5,898 nt of DNA from Bacteroidota bacterium (GTDB taxonomy: Bacteria > Bacteroidota > Bacteroidia > Chitinophagales > Chitinophagaceae): the NCBI GenBank assembly GCA_023386395.1, contig JAEWJV010000283.1, positions 1 through 5,898 of the forward strand, in the 5' to 3' direction. The notes below the pieces were generated by a model. That model made no database searches, was not told where the DNA came from, and was given only the letters and a program-made list of their open reading frames with translations. Below are positions 1-5,898 of the stretch, piece by piece. Every line of letters begins with the position of its first letter. Position 1 is the first letter of the stretch. The position numbers were made by a program, and so were the translations under genes.

Positions 1-2053
1 TGATTGTACTAACCTGGGTCATATCTGTAGAAATCAGGGTAATGCTCTTGGTTGCGGCATCCTGGAAAGTTATATAGCAGGTATTACCGATCCATACCGA
101 CGATATAGCCGAGTTGGAAGAAGAAAATTGATTGTTACTCACAATATACCTGATTTTGCTCCAGTTTTTCAGATCTGTGCTGCTGATAAAGCCTACATTA
201 TTGCTGTTCGATGAATCGGCGTATATCAGGTAATAAGTACCGTTATGCACCGTGAGGCTTGGGCCATGGGCAGTGAATACCGTATGACCATTGGATGATA
301 TGGCAACAGGATTGTTCCAGTTATTATCGTTATTGTTCTGATCATAACTGGCCATCATTAGTGAATTATTGCTGCTGCTGCCGCTGGCAGCTTTATTGAA
401 AGCAATAAACAGGTGGTGCCCGTTCTGAAGCAGGGATGGCGTATTGTTGCTCACAATATCATTATCCATTTTATCATTTCCTGTCCAGCTGAAAGCACGC
501 ATAGGAGAGGCGCTTATCTGCTCGGAAAGCATCAGCGCCAAGGCGGCATTAGAAGGCATGCTTTCGTATTGCGCCCAGCTTGGGAAAGAATAATATTTCA
601 CATTGATTGGATCGGAAGGATCCGTTCTTTTAAAATCGAATACAGCGCATGCATGATAGAAGAATCCGTCACTATCTACCGGTGGCTGTACATTATTCGG
701 GGCATAGGGAACGATTGGGTAATAACGGTCACCGCTGCTCTTAATTTGAGGTACTTCATAGCTGCTGCTGCCCAGCAGGCGGCCTTTTGCCAGCCCGAAA
801 ATGCCATCCTGGTAAATAGCAAAACTGTGCTCATGCCCCCAATACCAAGCTGCTATTTTATTAAAATACCGGGAGAAATAACCGTGTAGGTAACGGTTGA
901 AAAAAGGCTCCACATCACTGTCGATCATATTTTCAGAATCGCGTGTAAACAGCTGGTGGTGTGACATCATGATCGTCTGCCCGCTGAAATCATTGAGTTT
1001 ATCCTGGTGCCAGGCCAGTTCGCCATCGCTGTCCCGGTCGCCGAACAGCTGCGGAGCAAAAGGAGACAGATGTGTTACATAAGGATTGTTGTCATCCTGC
1101 CCGGTGTCCATACCCAGGAATTGCCATTTGCTGTCAGCCGTACGCAGGCAGAAATAGCTTCCGCTTTGTCGCTGATTGCTGCTGGCATTCATCTTATCGA
1201 TCAGGTAATAGAACCCTTTACCCATCGAATAGTATTCGTGGTTACCGGGGATGGTAAATACAGGCACCATCTGTTTTCCCAGTTCCTTCGCAACATCTTT
1301 GAAGATGTTGTAGAAATTATTATCGCATTCTTCTTTGGAGCCGGAGTAATAAATATCACCCAGATGCACAAAAGCAGCGGGATCTGCCTGGAGCCATATA
1401 GCTTTCAGTAATTGTTTACAATCATCGTTGCTCGTGCCCCAGTCGCCCAGCATCACTACTTTGGCATCATTGGGTAAGGTCCAGGCGATTTTGGAAAAGT
1501 TCTTTCCTGCCCCCTGATCGTGCCATTTACGATATTCAATGATGTCCTGTATTTTCTCGTCTGAGCTTTGAAGAAACCACTGAGTACCTAGTGCTGCAGC
1601 ACCCACTATGGTGCCTTGAAAAAGGCCTTCTACTCCTCTCTGGTACCAAGGCGCATTTTTAATCTGTTGCTTGTTCATATAATTCCACCAGGTAATGGCC
1701 AGCAACTTCCATTCAATATCGTCATCACTATAGTCGCGTGGGTCAAGATCATTTCCCTCAGAATCACTCGTCTTTGCAAGGGCTGTGGCATCAGTTGGAA
1801 CGACAGTGGCGGTTTGTGCCAATGCATAAAAGGCCTTCGATTTTTCGACAAGCAAGGCGGCATCCGGCTGTAGCCCGGCCAGCTTTTTTCCCTGAGCCTC
1901 CTGTACATGTGCATAAATAGCTTGTATAAAAGGCAGTTGCCGTATCTCAGCAGTGCTCATGTCTTTGTGGATGAACCGTTGCAGCGACTCTCCCAAGGTT
2001 TCCCATAAAGAAAGTCCTCTGTCACGTGTAGTAATGATTGGTGGTTGTTTCAT
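1..2053 (-). CDS. Purple-acid-phosphatase-like metallophosphoesterase with C-terminal propeller-like repeats (3' end outside window)
   Basis: Reading leftward from the ATG at 2053, the frame stays open for 684 codons to the window edge. An in-frame TAA at 2077-2075 lies 24 bases upstream and no ATG lies between, so this start is well supported. The two-metal phosphoesterase motifs are all present in order: GDWG (D204), GDIYYSG (D233, Y236), GNHE (N271, H272), SHHQ (H365/H366) and GHEH (H407, H409). The GDxG / GDxxY / GNHE / GHxH form, with Tyr three residues after the second Asp, is that of purple acid phosphatases, so phosphomonoester or diester hydrolysis is expected; the substrate is unknown. 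Residues 1-195 form an N-terminal region I do not recognise, without a signal peptide. After about residue 520 come three repeats starting near residues 539, 598 and 649, of the type P-S-L...G-x-Y-x-I...S-x-D-x-x-W. They resemble blades of a sialidase/GH43-like five-bladed propeller, perhaps a carbohydrate-binding module. A Ser/Asn-rich linker covers residues 555-581. The fold assignment of the repeats is inference. Confidence 0.9.
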   Translation of the reverse strand, partial: MKQPPIITTRDRGLSLWETLGESLQRFIHKDMSTAEIRQLPFIQAIYAHVQEAQGKKLAGLQPDAALLVEKSKAFYALAQTATVVPTDATALAKTSDSEGNDLDPRDYSDDDIEWKLLAITWWNYMNKQQIKNAPWYQRGVEGLFQGTIVGAAALGTQWFLQSSDEKIQDIIEYRKWHDQGAGKNFSKIAWTLPNDAKVVMLGDWGTSNDDCKQLLKAIWLQADPAAFVHLGDIYYSGSKEECDNNFYNIFKDVAKELGKQMVPVFTIPGNHEYYSMGKGFYYLIDKMNASSNQRQSGSYFCLRTADSKWQFLGMDTGQDDNNPYVTHLSPFAPQLFGDRDSDGELAWHQDKLNDFSGQTIMMSHHQLFTRDSENMIDSDVEPFFNRYLHGYFSRYFNKIAAWYWGHEHSFAIYQDGIFGLAKGRLLGSSSYEVPQIKSSGDRYYPIVPYAPNNVQPPVDSDGFFYHACAVFDFKRTDPSDPINVKYYSFPSWAQYESMPSNAALALMLSEQISASPMRAFSWTGNDKMDNDIVSNNTPSLLQNGHHLFIAFNKAASGSSSNNSLMMASYDQNNNDNNWNNPVAISSNGHTVFTAHGPSLTVHNGTYYLIYADSSNSNNVGFISSTDLKNWSKIRYIVSNNQFSSSNSAISSVWIGNTCYITFQDAATKSITLISTDMTQVSTI

Positions 2054-2489
2054 GGTTTTGGAATTTTGGATTTTTTAAATTATGATTATAGTGAATTAAA
2101 AAAGACAGGAAAAAGCAGATTAGCTTGTACAAAAAAGCCGGATTTACGTCCGGCCGGGAGATACGCTCTAATCCTTCACCATCTTTGCCAACAATATTAG
2201 GCTTCAGATATAGCAGATTAGTGTCTGAAGCTAATATCTGACCGGATACTGAGTGGTTTATTAGTGTATTGAAATTTGTAATAATTAGGATGCAGCTAAT
2301 GTTATAGCTGGAGAAAAAAGGAAGATGATTTCTAATTTCAAGCCTGGCATTATTTAAAACTTCATGGTTGCCAATAAAATTTAGCATACCTCCTGCATTG
2401 CTTACATCAACAATTTTCTTTTGAAGTATTTTTTCCTTCATAGAATTTTTGTTATGAACAATGTTAATGAAATTATTTAAACTCCCCAA
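2022..2489 (-). CDS. Doubtful small ORF, hypothetical protein, possibly not translated
   Basis: A 155-codon open frame runs from ATG 2489, with an alternative ATG at 2441 giving MKEKILQKKIVDVSNAGG. I recognise no family. Several things argue against the full frame being a gene. It reads straight through an intrinsic terminator (2131-2154) and a long inverted repeat (2194-2237). It overlaps the first 32 bases of the phosphoesterase gene. Its composition is AT-rich, and its C-terminal third is translated from the phosphoesterase leader. The first ~30 residues after M2441 (Lys-rich, then a Gly-Gly) could be the remains of a small peptide gene. In another frame a 21-codon ORF beginning MPGLKLEIIFLFSP overlaps this stretch, which may hint at a frameshifted relic. 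It is listed because a gene caller might report it; I consider it more likely non-coding. Confidence 0.18.
   Translation of the reverse strand: MGSLNNFINIVHNKNSMKEKILQKKIVDVSNAGGMLNFIGNHEVLNNARLEIRNHLPFFSSYNISCILIITNFNTLINHSVSGQILASDTNLLYLKPNIVGKDGEGLERISRPDVNPAFLYKLICFFLSFLIHYNHNLKNPKFQNHETTTNHYYT
2131..2154 (-). terminator. Rho-independent terminator, minus strand
   Basis: On the minus strand, GCCGGA (2154-2149), a six-base loop, and TCCGGC (2142-2137) form a perfect GC-rich six-pair stem. It is followed directly by six Ts (2136-2131). This is a standard intrinsic terminator lying about 80 bases upstream of the phosphoesterase start. It would insulate that gene from transcription coming from the 2155-2590 stretch, and it marks the 3' end of whatever is transcribed there. 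Confidence 0.75.
2194..2237. repeat. Imperfect inverted repeat, 14 pairs with one bulged base
   Basis: The left arm is ATATTA (2194-2199), a single extra G at 2200, then GCTTCAGA (2201-2208). The right arm is TCTGAAGC (2224-2231) followed by TAATAT (2232-2237). The loop is 15 bases (2209-2223). As RNA this gives an eight-pair stem continued by six more pairs past the bulge. No T run follows on either strand, so it is not a terminator. It lies 40 bases upstream, on the minus strand, of the terminator at 2131-2154, so both could be parts of one structured transcript. Confidence 0.6.
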
Positions 2490-2503
2490 CTCTGTTGAAA
2501 CAC

Positions 2504-2517
2504 TACAAAGTTTTGTA
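2504..2517. repeat. Short perfect palindrome, possible operator
   Basis: TACAAA (2504-2509), a two-base centre, and TTTGTA (2512-2517) form a 6+2+6 perfect dyad. It sits 15 bases upstream of the ATG at 2489 on the minus strand. Dyads of this size in front of a gene can be protein-binding sites, but in sequence this AT-rich one could arise by chance, and the gene next to it is itself doubtful. Confidence 0.25.
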
Positions 2518-2590
2518 AATCAATTCATAATCATTTATATTATTGCTTAAAGCCTGGTGCAAGCCAATTCGTATCGTATTCAGTATATAA

Positions 2591-2630
2591 AATAAAAAAG
2601 CCAGAATGCTTATCCTATAAGCATTCTGGC
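2591..2630 (-). terminator. Strong Rho-independent terminator of the tRNA transcript
   Basis: A perfect 13-pair stem has arms GCCAGAATGCTTA (2600-2612 on the plus strand) and its complement at 2618-2630, with a five-base loop at 2613-2617. On the minus strand it is followed by TTTTTTATT (2599-2591). It begins five bases after the tRNA 3' end, so the tRNA is a monocistronic transcript with a very short 3' trailer. The plus-strand side has no T run, so it works leftward only. Confidence 0.9.
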
Positions 2631-2634
2631 CTTG

Positions 2635-2708
2635 TAGCGGGATCGGGAATTGAACCCGAGACCTCCGGGTTATGAATCCGACGCTCTAACCACCTGAGCT
2701 ATCCCGCC
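2635..2708 (-). tRNA. tRNA-Met (anticodon CAU)
   Basis: The 74-base cloverleaf reads from G1 at 2708 to discriminator A73 at 2635. The acceptor stem is GGCGGGA / TCCCGCT, followed by U8 and A9. The D arm is GCTC / GAGC with GG at 18-19. The anticodon arm is TCGGA-TTCATAA-CCCGG with CAT at 34-36. The variable loop is AGGTC, and the T arm is TCGGG-TTCAATT-CCCGA. CCA is not encoded and must be added after transcription. The lack of a C1-A72 mismatch and of three G:C pairs in the anticodon stem rules out the initiator. The elongator Met tRNA is most likely. A CAU tRNA-Ile2 modified by TilS cannot be fully excluded from sequence reading alone. Two oddities are a G1-U72 wobble and an A31/C39 mismatch closing the anticodon stem. 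Confidence 0.93.
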
Positions 2709-2722
2709 TTATTTAGGGAGCG

Positions 2723-2753
2723 CAAAAGTAGTCTTTATCAATTAAAATAAAAA
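2723..2753 (-). promoter_or_regulatory. Bacteroidota-type promoter of the tRNA gene
   Basis: On the minus strand TACTTTTG (2730-2723) matches the TAnnTTTG -7 consensus of Bacteroidota exactly. It lies 14 bases before the tRNA 5' end, so transcription would begin about 8-10 bases upstream of the tRNA. A T-rich stretch at 2753-2750, 19 bases farther upstream, sits where the -33 TTTG box belongs but matches it weakly. The intergenic stretch is shared with the rightward PKD gene. Confidence 0.6.
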
Positions 2754-2782
2754 GCGGGGTACTAAAAAACTGTTTCAAAGCG

Positions 2783-2815
2783 TTTAAGCATTACTTTTTT
2801 TTAAGTATATGTTCG
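2783..2815 (+). promoter_or_regulatory. Weak candidate promoter of the PKD/T9SS gene
   Basis: Two near-matches to TAnnTTTG lie in front of the gene: TACTTTTT (2792-2799) and TATGTTCG (2808-2815). Each differs from the consensus at one position. The second has TTTA (2783-2786) 21 bases upstream as a possible -33 box. Either would give a leader of about 20-40 bases before the ATG at 2844. In such AT-rich DNA near-matches are common, so the choice is uncertain. Confidence 0.25.
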
Positions 2816-2843
2816 TTATATATTGATTTGCAGGATTTTTGCA

Positions 2844-5453
2844 ATGAATCTGAAACTATTAAAAACCAATCTTATTAAAATTAACTATCAAAATTCCGTT
2901 TTTATTTTATTGTTGGGTATTTTTTTGGTGTTGAGTGTTGAAGGAAAGACGCAATTATCTGCAGCATTTTCAGCTTCCGTTGCCAGTGGTTGTTCTGATT
3001 TGACGGTAAGTTTTACCGACCAGAGTACCGGTTCGGCAACAAGCTGGTTCTGGGACTTTGGCAATGGTCAAACTTCAGCAGAAAGAAACCCAACCATGAC
3101 CTATACAACAGGCGGTAATTTCACAGTAAGGCTTATTGTAAGAAATGACCTTGAAGAAGATTATGAGGAAAAGACTGGCTATATTAAAGTATTTAGAACA
3201 CCTAAACCTGAATTTATAACAAGCGCCGCAATAGGCTGTTCTCCATTAAACGTTTCGTTTACGGATAATACCAGCCTTACGGGGGTAACGCTTAAAAACC
3301 GCACCTGGGATTTTGGCGATGGAACCACTTCTTCCCAACAAAATCCTACTCACACTTTTACCGGTACAAGAGTGTTTGATGTTTCACTTACTATTGAAAC
3401 AACAGACGGTTGTATGAGCCAGTTTAAAGAAGAAGGTCTGATACATGTGGGCACTAAACCAACAGCTAATTTCACGGCCACTCCGCGGGATGGCTGCGCC
3501 TCTGAATTAAGACAATTTACCAATAAATCTTCGGCTAATGTTAAATCATGGTCATGGAGCTTTGGTGATAAAACAACAAGCGACGAGGCTTCACCTTTAC
3601 AGCATTACCAGGATTCCGGCTGGTTTAATGTGCGGTTGATTGTTAACAATAATGGGTGCAGAGACACGATGGTTAAAAATAAATACATTCATGTAAAAGC
3701 CCCTGGTGGAAGGATATTCGCAAACCCTGACTGCCAGAATCTCTATACATTTAACTTTTCAGCAACCTTATCGCCAAACACCACTTATAAATGGTCATTT
3801 GGGGATGGCGAAAGTGATACCTTAAGGTCAGTTCCACATACATATGATTCAGTGGGCGCCTATAATGTAGGGCTTAGAGTTGATGATGGCACCTGTTACG
3901 ATACTACAAGCCGTATGGTTTTTGTTTCTGAGATCAAACCTGTTGCCAATGCGTTGTCTGCGGCGCCTTACTGCTATGGTAATCCTGTTCAATTAGGTTT
4001 TACCCAATACGATCCTGATGTTGCAAAAGATTTCCGGTGGTATTTTGGTGACGGGGATTCCACAGGATATAATTCAACCCGCGATACAATAAACCATGTT
4101 TATGATACGGCAGGCAATTTTAATCCTGTTGCCATTTTCCGCAATATTTACAATTGCACCGATACAATTAATTTAAGCCCTATAACAATCGTAGGCGCCA
4201 CAGCAAAATTTTCCCTGCCGGACACTGCATGCACGCTCACCGAAGTAGATTTTTCAGATGAATCAACTCCATCAGGATCACCAATACAGCAATGGATTTG
4301 GAGTTACGGCGATGGCAGGACAGATTCAGTTCAGGGACCTTCCCTAAACTACTACGATTTTCCCGGCCTTTACAATGTTATGCTTATCGATACCGACGGC
4401 AATGGCTGCGTAAATTCCAAAACACAGCAAATGCAATTGCTTACCACACCCACAGTTGTTGCAGGAAACGATACATTATTATGTATAGGTAAAAGTGCGG
4501 TTTTAACGGCCACAGGCGCTTCAACTTATACATGGAATACTGATCAGGCAGTTATTTGTAACCCCTGTACTGTTCCGCCAACAGTAACACCCAACGCAAC
4601 AACCAATTATTACGTAAGAGGCTCAACGCCGGAAGGATGTTTCGCTACAGATACCGTTGTTGTGACCGTTCAGCCTAAAGAACATGTTAGCATACAACCC
4701 GCTGATACGGCTGTTTGTGCAGGGGCATCCCTGCAACTGACCGCAGGTGGCGCAAGTTCCGGCAATTATTCATGGTTTCCTTCTACCGGGTTAAGTGATG
4801 GTGCTATTGCCAATCCTATTGCCACGCCTCCGGGAAATATTTTCTATTCAGTTTCGGGCAGCGACAGCAACCACTGTTTTACTGATACTGCAACTGTAAA
4901 TATTACGGTTAATCCGGCGCCTGTAGTAGATATTACCGATAGCCAGGTGGCTTTGCCGGTGGGTTCTACCTATACACTGCAATCAACTTCAAGTGCCGAT
5001 GTTATCAACTGGCAATGGTTGCCGCAAACGGGCCTTTCCTGTTTCAATTGCCCAAGCCCGGTTGCCACATTGGGCAGTGCATTGACCTATACTTTAACGG
5101 TTCGTAACAATTTCGGTTGCATCAGCATGGATTCTGTTCAGATGATCCCTGCGTGTATTGATAATTTTGTTCTTATACCGAATAGCTTCACGCCGAATAA
5201 TGATGGTTTAAACGATTATTTCTATCCTAATTCAAAAGTGCCAATAACCGTAAAATCCATGATTATCTTTAACCGCTGGGGACAGAAGGTTTTTCAAAGG
5301 GCAAACTTCACTACCAATGAAGCTGCTTATGGCTGGGATGGAAAATTTAAAGGCCTTATTCAAAACCTGGGCACATACGTATATGTAATGCAACTGATAT
5401 GCGTGGACGGCAGCATTATCAATGAAAAAGGAACCATAAACCTGCTGCGCTGA
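2844..5453 (+). CDS. Secreted multi-PKD protein with T9SS type B (CHU_C) sorting domain
   Basis: This is an 869-residue protein exported by Sec and then by the type IX secretion system to the cell surface or medium. I chose ATG 2844 because it gives a compact signal peptide: Lys-rich start, hydrophobic core at about residues 19-32, cleavage probably near 34-38. An in-frame TTG at 2823 would add seven residues. Six PKD repeats follow, each centred on a W-x-F/Y-G-D/N-G-like motif with Trp at 70, 155, 238, 317, 399 and 486 (WDFGNG, WDFGDG, WSFGDK, WSFGDG, WYFGDG, WSYGDG). Then come three Ig-like segments around Trp 564, 644 and 725, rich in G-x-S-x-x-L and T-Y-x-V strands. Residues 775-869 are the gliding-motility-associated C-terminal domain: IPNSFTPNNDGLND, IFNRWGQKVF, GWDGKFKG, GTYVYVMQL and the terminal KGTINLLR. 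It has no catalytic domain, so an adhesin or structural surface role is likely but unproven. Repeats 2-6 each carry a Cys near both ends. It is probably monocistronic, facing a convergent neighbour. Confidence 0.95.
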   Translation: MNLKLLKTNLIKINYQNSVFILLLGIFLVLSVEGKTQLSAAFSASVASGCSDLTVSFTDQSTGSATSWFWDFGNGQTSAERNPTMTYTTGGNFTVRLIVRNDLEEDYEEKTGYIKVFRTPKPEFITSAAIGCSPLNVSFTDNTSLTGVTLKNRTWDFGDGTTSSQQNPTHTFTGTRVFDVSLTIETTDGCMSQFKEEGLIHVGTKPTANFTATPRDGCASELRQFTNKSSANVKSWSWSFGDKTTSDEASPLQHYQDSGWFNVRLIVNNNGCRDTMVKNKYIHVKAPGGRIFANPDCQNLYTFNFSATLSPNTTYKWSFGDGESDTLRSVPHTYDSVGAYNVGLRVDDGTCYDTTSRMVFVSEIKPVANALSAAPYCYGNPVQLGFTQYDPDVAKDFRWYFGDGDSTGYNSTRDTINHVYDTAGNFNPVAIFRNIYNCTDTINLSPITIVGATAKFSLPDTACTLTEVDFSDESTPSGSPIQQWIWSYGDGRTDSVQGPSLNYYDFPGLYNVMLIDTDGNGCVNSKTQQMQLLTTPTVVAGNDTLLCIGKSAVLTATGASTYTWNTDQAVICNPCTVPPTVTPNATTNYYVRGSTPEGCFATDTVVVTVQPKEHVSIQPADTAVCAGASLQLTAGGASSGNYSWFPSTGLSDGAIANPIATPPGNIFYSVSGSDSNHCFTDTATVNITVNPAPVVDITDSQVALPVGSTYTLQSTSSADVINWQWLPQTGLSCFNCPSPVATLGSALTYTLTVRNNFGCISMDSVQMIPACIDNFVLIPNSFTPNNDGLNDYFYPNSKVPITVKSMIIFNRWGQKVFQRANFTTNEAAYGWDGKFKGLIQNLGTYVYVMQLICVDGSIINEKGTINLLR

Positions 5454-5455
5454 TT

Positions 5456-5898
5456 TTATTGGCGCCCGGGATATTGTTCAAGCGCTTTCTGCAGGCAATC
5501 CATAGCGGCATTTATGGCTTCAAGATTTAAAACGTAGGCAAGCCTTACTTCATCTTTTCCATAATCAACCGAACCATAAAAACCTGTTGCCGGCGCCAGC
5601 ATTAATGTTTGATTATTATAACTGAATTCTTCTAGGAGCCATTGGCAGAATTTATCAGAATCATCAATAGGCAGTTTGGCCATCGCATAAAAAGCCCCGC
5701 CGGGATTTGGACAAAAAACACCCGGCATAGCATTTAATCGTTTTACAATTAAATCCCGCCTGGCTTTGTATTCTGCTTTTGTTACATCAAAATAATTATC
5801 AGGCAAATCAATTGCTGCTTCTCCCGCAATTTGCCCAAAGGTTGGCGGGCTTAATCTTGCCTGGGCAAACTTTAATGCTGTATTGTACACTGTTTCAT
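5456..5898 (-). CDS. PLP-dependent aminotransferase, class I/II (C-terminal part, 5' end outside window)
   Basis: The frame is open from the right edge of the window to TAA at 5458-5456 (147 codons visible), so the start lies outside; the GTG at 5890 is internal. The fragment is the C-terminal small domain of a fold-type I aminotransferase of the aspartate aminotransferase family. Features seen are ALKFAQARLSPPTFGQ, typical of the helix after the active-site lysine region; the NPGGAFYAMAKLP strand; LLAP-like LMLAPATGFYG; and DEVRLAYVLN, whose Arg is the conserved residue that binds the substrate alpha-carboxylate. The PLP-binding lysine would be upstream and cannot be checked. The enzyme would transfer amino groups between an amino acid (probably aspartate) and a 2-oxo acid in the cytosol; the exact substrate is not determined. 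The stop lies 2 bases from the stop of the convergent PKD gene, with no visible terminator between them. Confidence 0.93.
   Translation of the reverse strand, partial: ETVYNTALKFAQARLSPPTFGQIAGEAAIDLPDNYFDVTKAEYKARRDLIVKRLNAMPGVFCPNPGGAFYAMAKLPIDDSDKFCQWLLEEFSYNNQTLMLAPATGFYGSVDYGKDEVRLAYVLNLEAINAAMDCLQKALEQYPGRQ

Larger units (their letters stand above)
2054..2634. other. Long AT-rich intergenic stretch between the phosphoesterase and tRNA genes
   Basis: About 580 bases without a convincing protein gene. On the minus strand, in transcription order, it contains the tRNA terminator (2591-2630), a short palindrome (2504-2517), the doubtful ORF from 2489, a long imperfect inverted repeat (2194-2237), and a second intrinsic terminator (2131-2154). 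The last ~75 bases (2054-2130) are the leader of the phosphoesterase gene, where I see no convincing TAnnTTTG-type promoter. Because a terminator needs a transcript, something on the minus strand between about 2590 and 2155 is probably transcribed. It could be a small RNA, a decayed small gene, or read-through from the tRNA unit. Confidence 0.6.

Noticed and set aside
361..390. Run of GCTGCTGCTGCC-like triplets
   Set aside because: It encodes a short Ser-rich linker (AGC codons) in the phosphoesterase and is too short to count as a repeat element.
413..1411. Several plus-strand open frames of 61-158 codons (413-889, 897-1082, 1007-1411, 1072-1257)
   Set aside because: All lie opposite the minus-strand phosphoesterase, whose frame is continuous and carries all catalytic motifs. 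Their translations look like no known protein.
1616..1920. Open frames at 1616-1873 (+), 1738-1920 (+) and 1675-1914 (-)
   Set aside because: These are shadow frames inside the N-terminal coding region of the phosphoesterase.
2635..2708. tRNA 3' end as an attachment site for an integrated element
   Set aside because: No integrase gene and no second copy of the tRNA 3' end are seen in the window.
3000..4430. Repeated segments in the PKD gene as DNA tandem repeats
   Set aside because: The repeats are diverged at the nucleotide level. The periodicity is in protein domains of about 80-87 residues, not in a DNA repeat array.
4292..4492. 66-codon plus-strand frame
   Set aside because: It is an out-of-frame shadow within PKD repeat 6 of the secreted protein.
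5456..5890. Aminotransferase as a complete 144-residue gene starting at 5890
   Set aside because: The codon at 5890 is GTG inside an open frame that continues to the window edge. The visible part is only the C-terminal third of the family's usual ~400 residues.

Overview
The window looks like ordinary chromosomal DNA from a member of the Bacteroidota, most likely of the Chitinophaga type, although the exact genus cannot be read from it. The main reason is the large secreted protein made of PKD repeats that ends in the gliding-motility-associated (CHU_C, type B) C-terminal domain. That domain is the sorting tag of the type IX secretion system, which is restricted to this phylum. An element matching the phylum's TAnnTTTG -7 promoter box in front of the tRNA gene, and the lack of clear Shine-Dalgarno sequences, agree with this.

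Layout from left to right. (1) Positions 1-2053, minus strand: a calcineurin-like metallophosphoesterase with purple-acid-phosphatase-style motifs. It continues into a repeat region that resembles a beta-propeller, and the left edge of the window cuts off its C-terminus. (2) Positions 2054-2634: an AT-rich stretch without a convincing gene. It holds a minus-strand intrinsic terminator, a long imperfect inverted repeat, a small palindrome, a doubtful 155-codon open frame, and a second, very strong terminator that ends the tRNA transcript. (3) Positions 2635-2708, minus strand: a tRNA with anticodon CAU, with its own promoter just upstream. (4) Positions 2844-5453, plus strand: the 869-residue PKD/T9SS protein. 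(5) Positions 5456-5898, minus strand: the C-terminal part of a class I/II PLP-dependent aminotransferase, cut by the right edge. It converges on the PKD gene with only 2 bases between the two stop codons.

The genes do not form an operon or an obvious pathway. The phosphoesterase, the tRNA and the aminotransferase read leftward in separate transcripts, and the PKD gene reads rightward alone. No mobile element, CRISPR array or defence cassette is visible. The points most worth a second look are the phosphatase/propeller architecture without a signal peptide, the terminator-bounded, hairpin-rich 2131-2590 stretch (possible small RNA or decayed small gene), and the paired-cysteine pattern of the PKD repeats.
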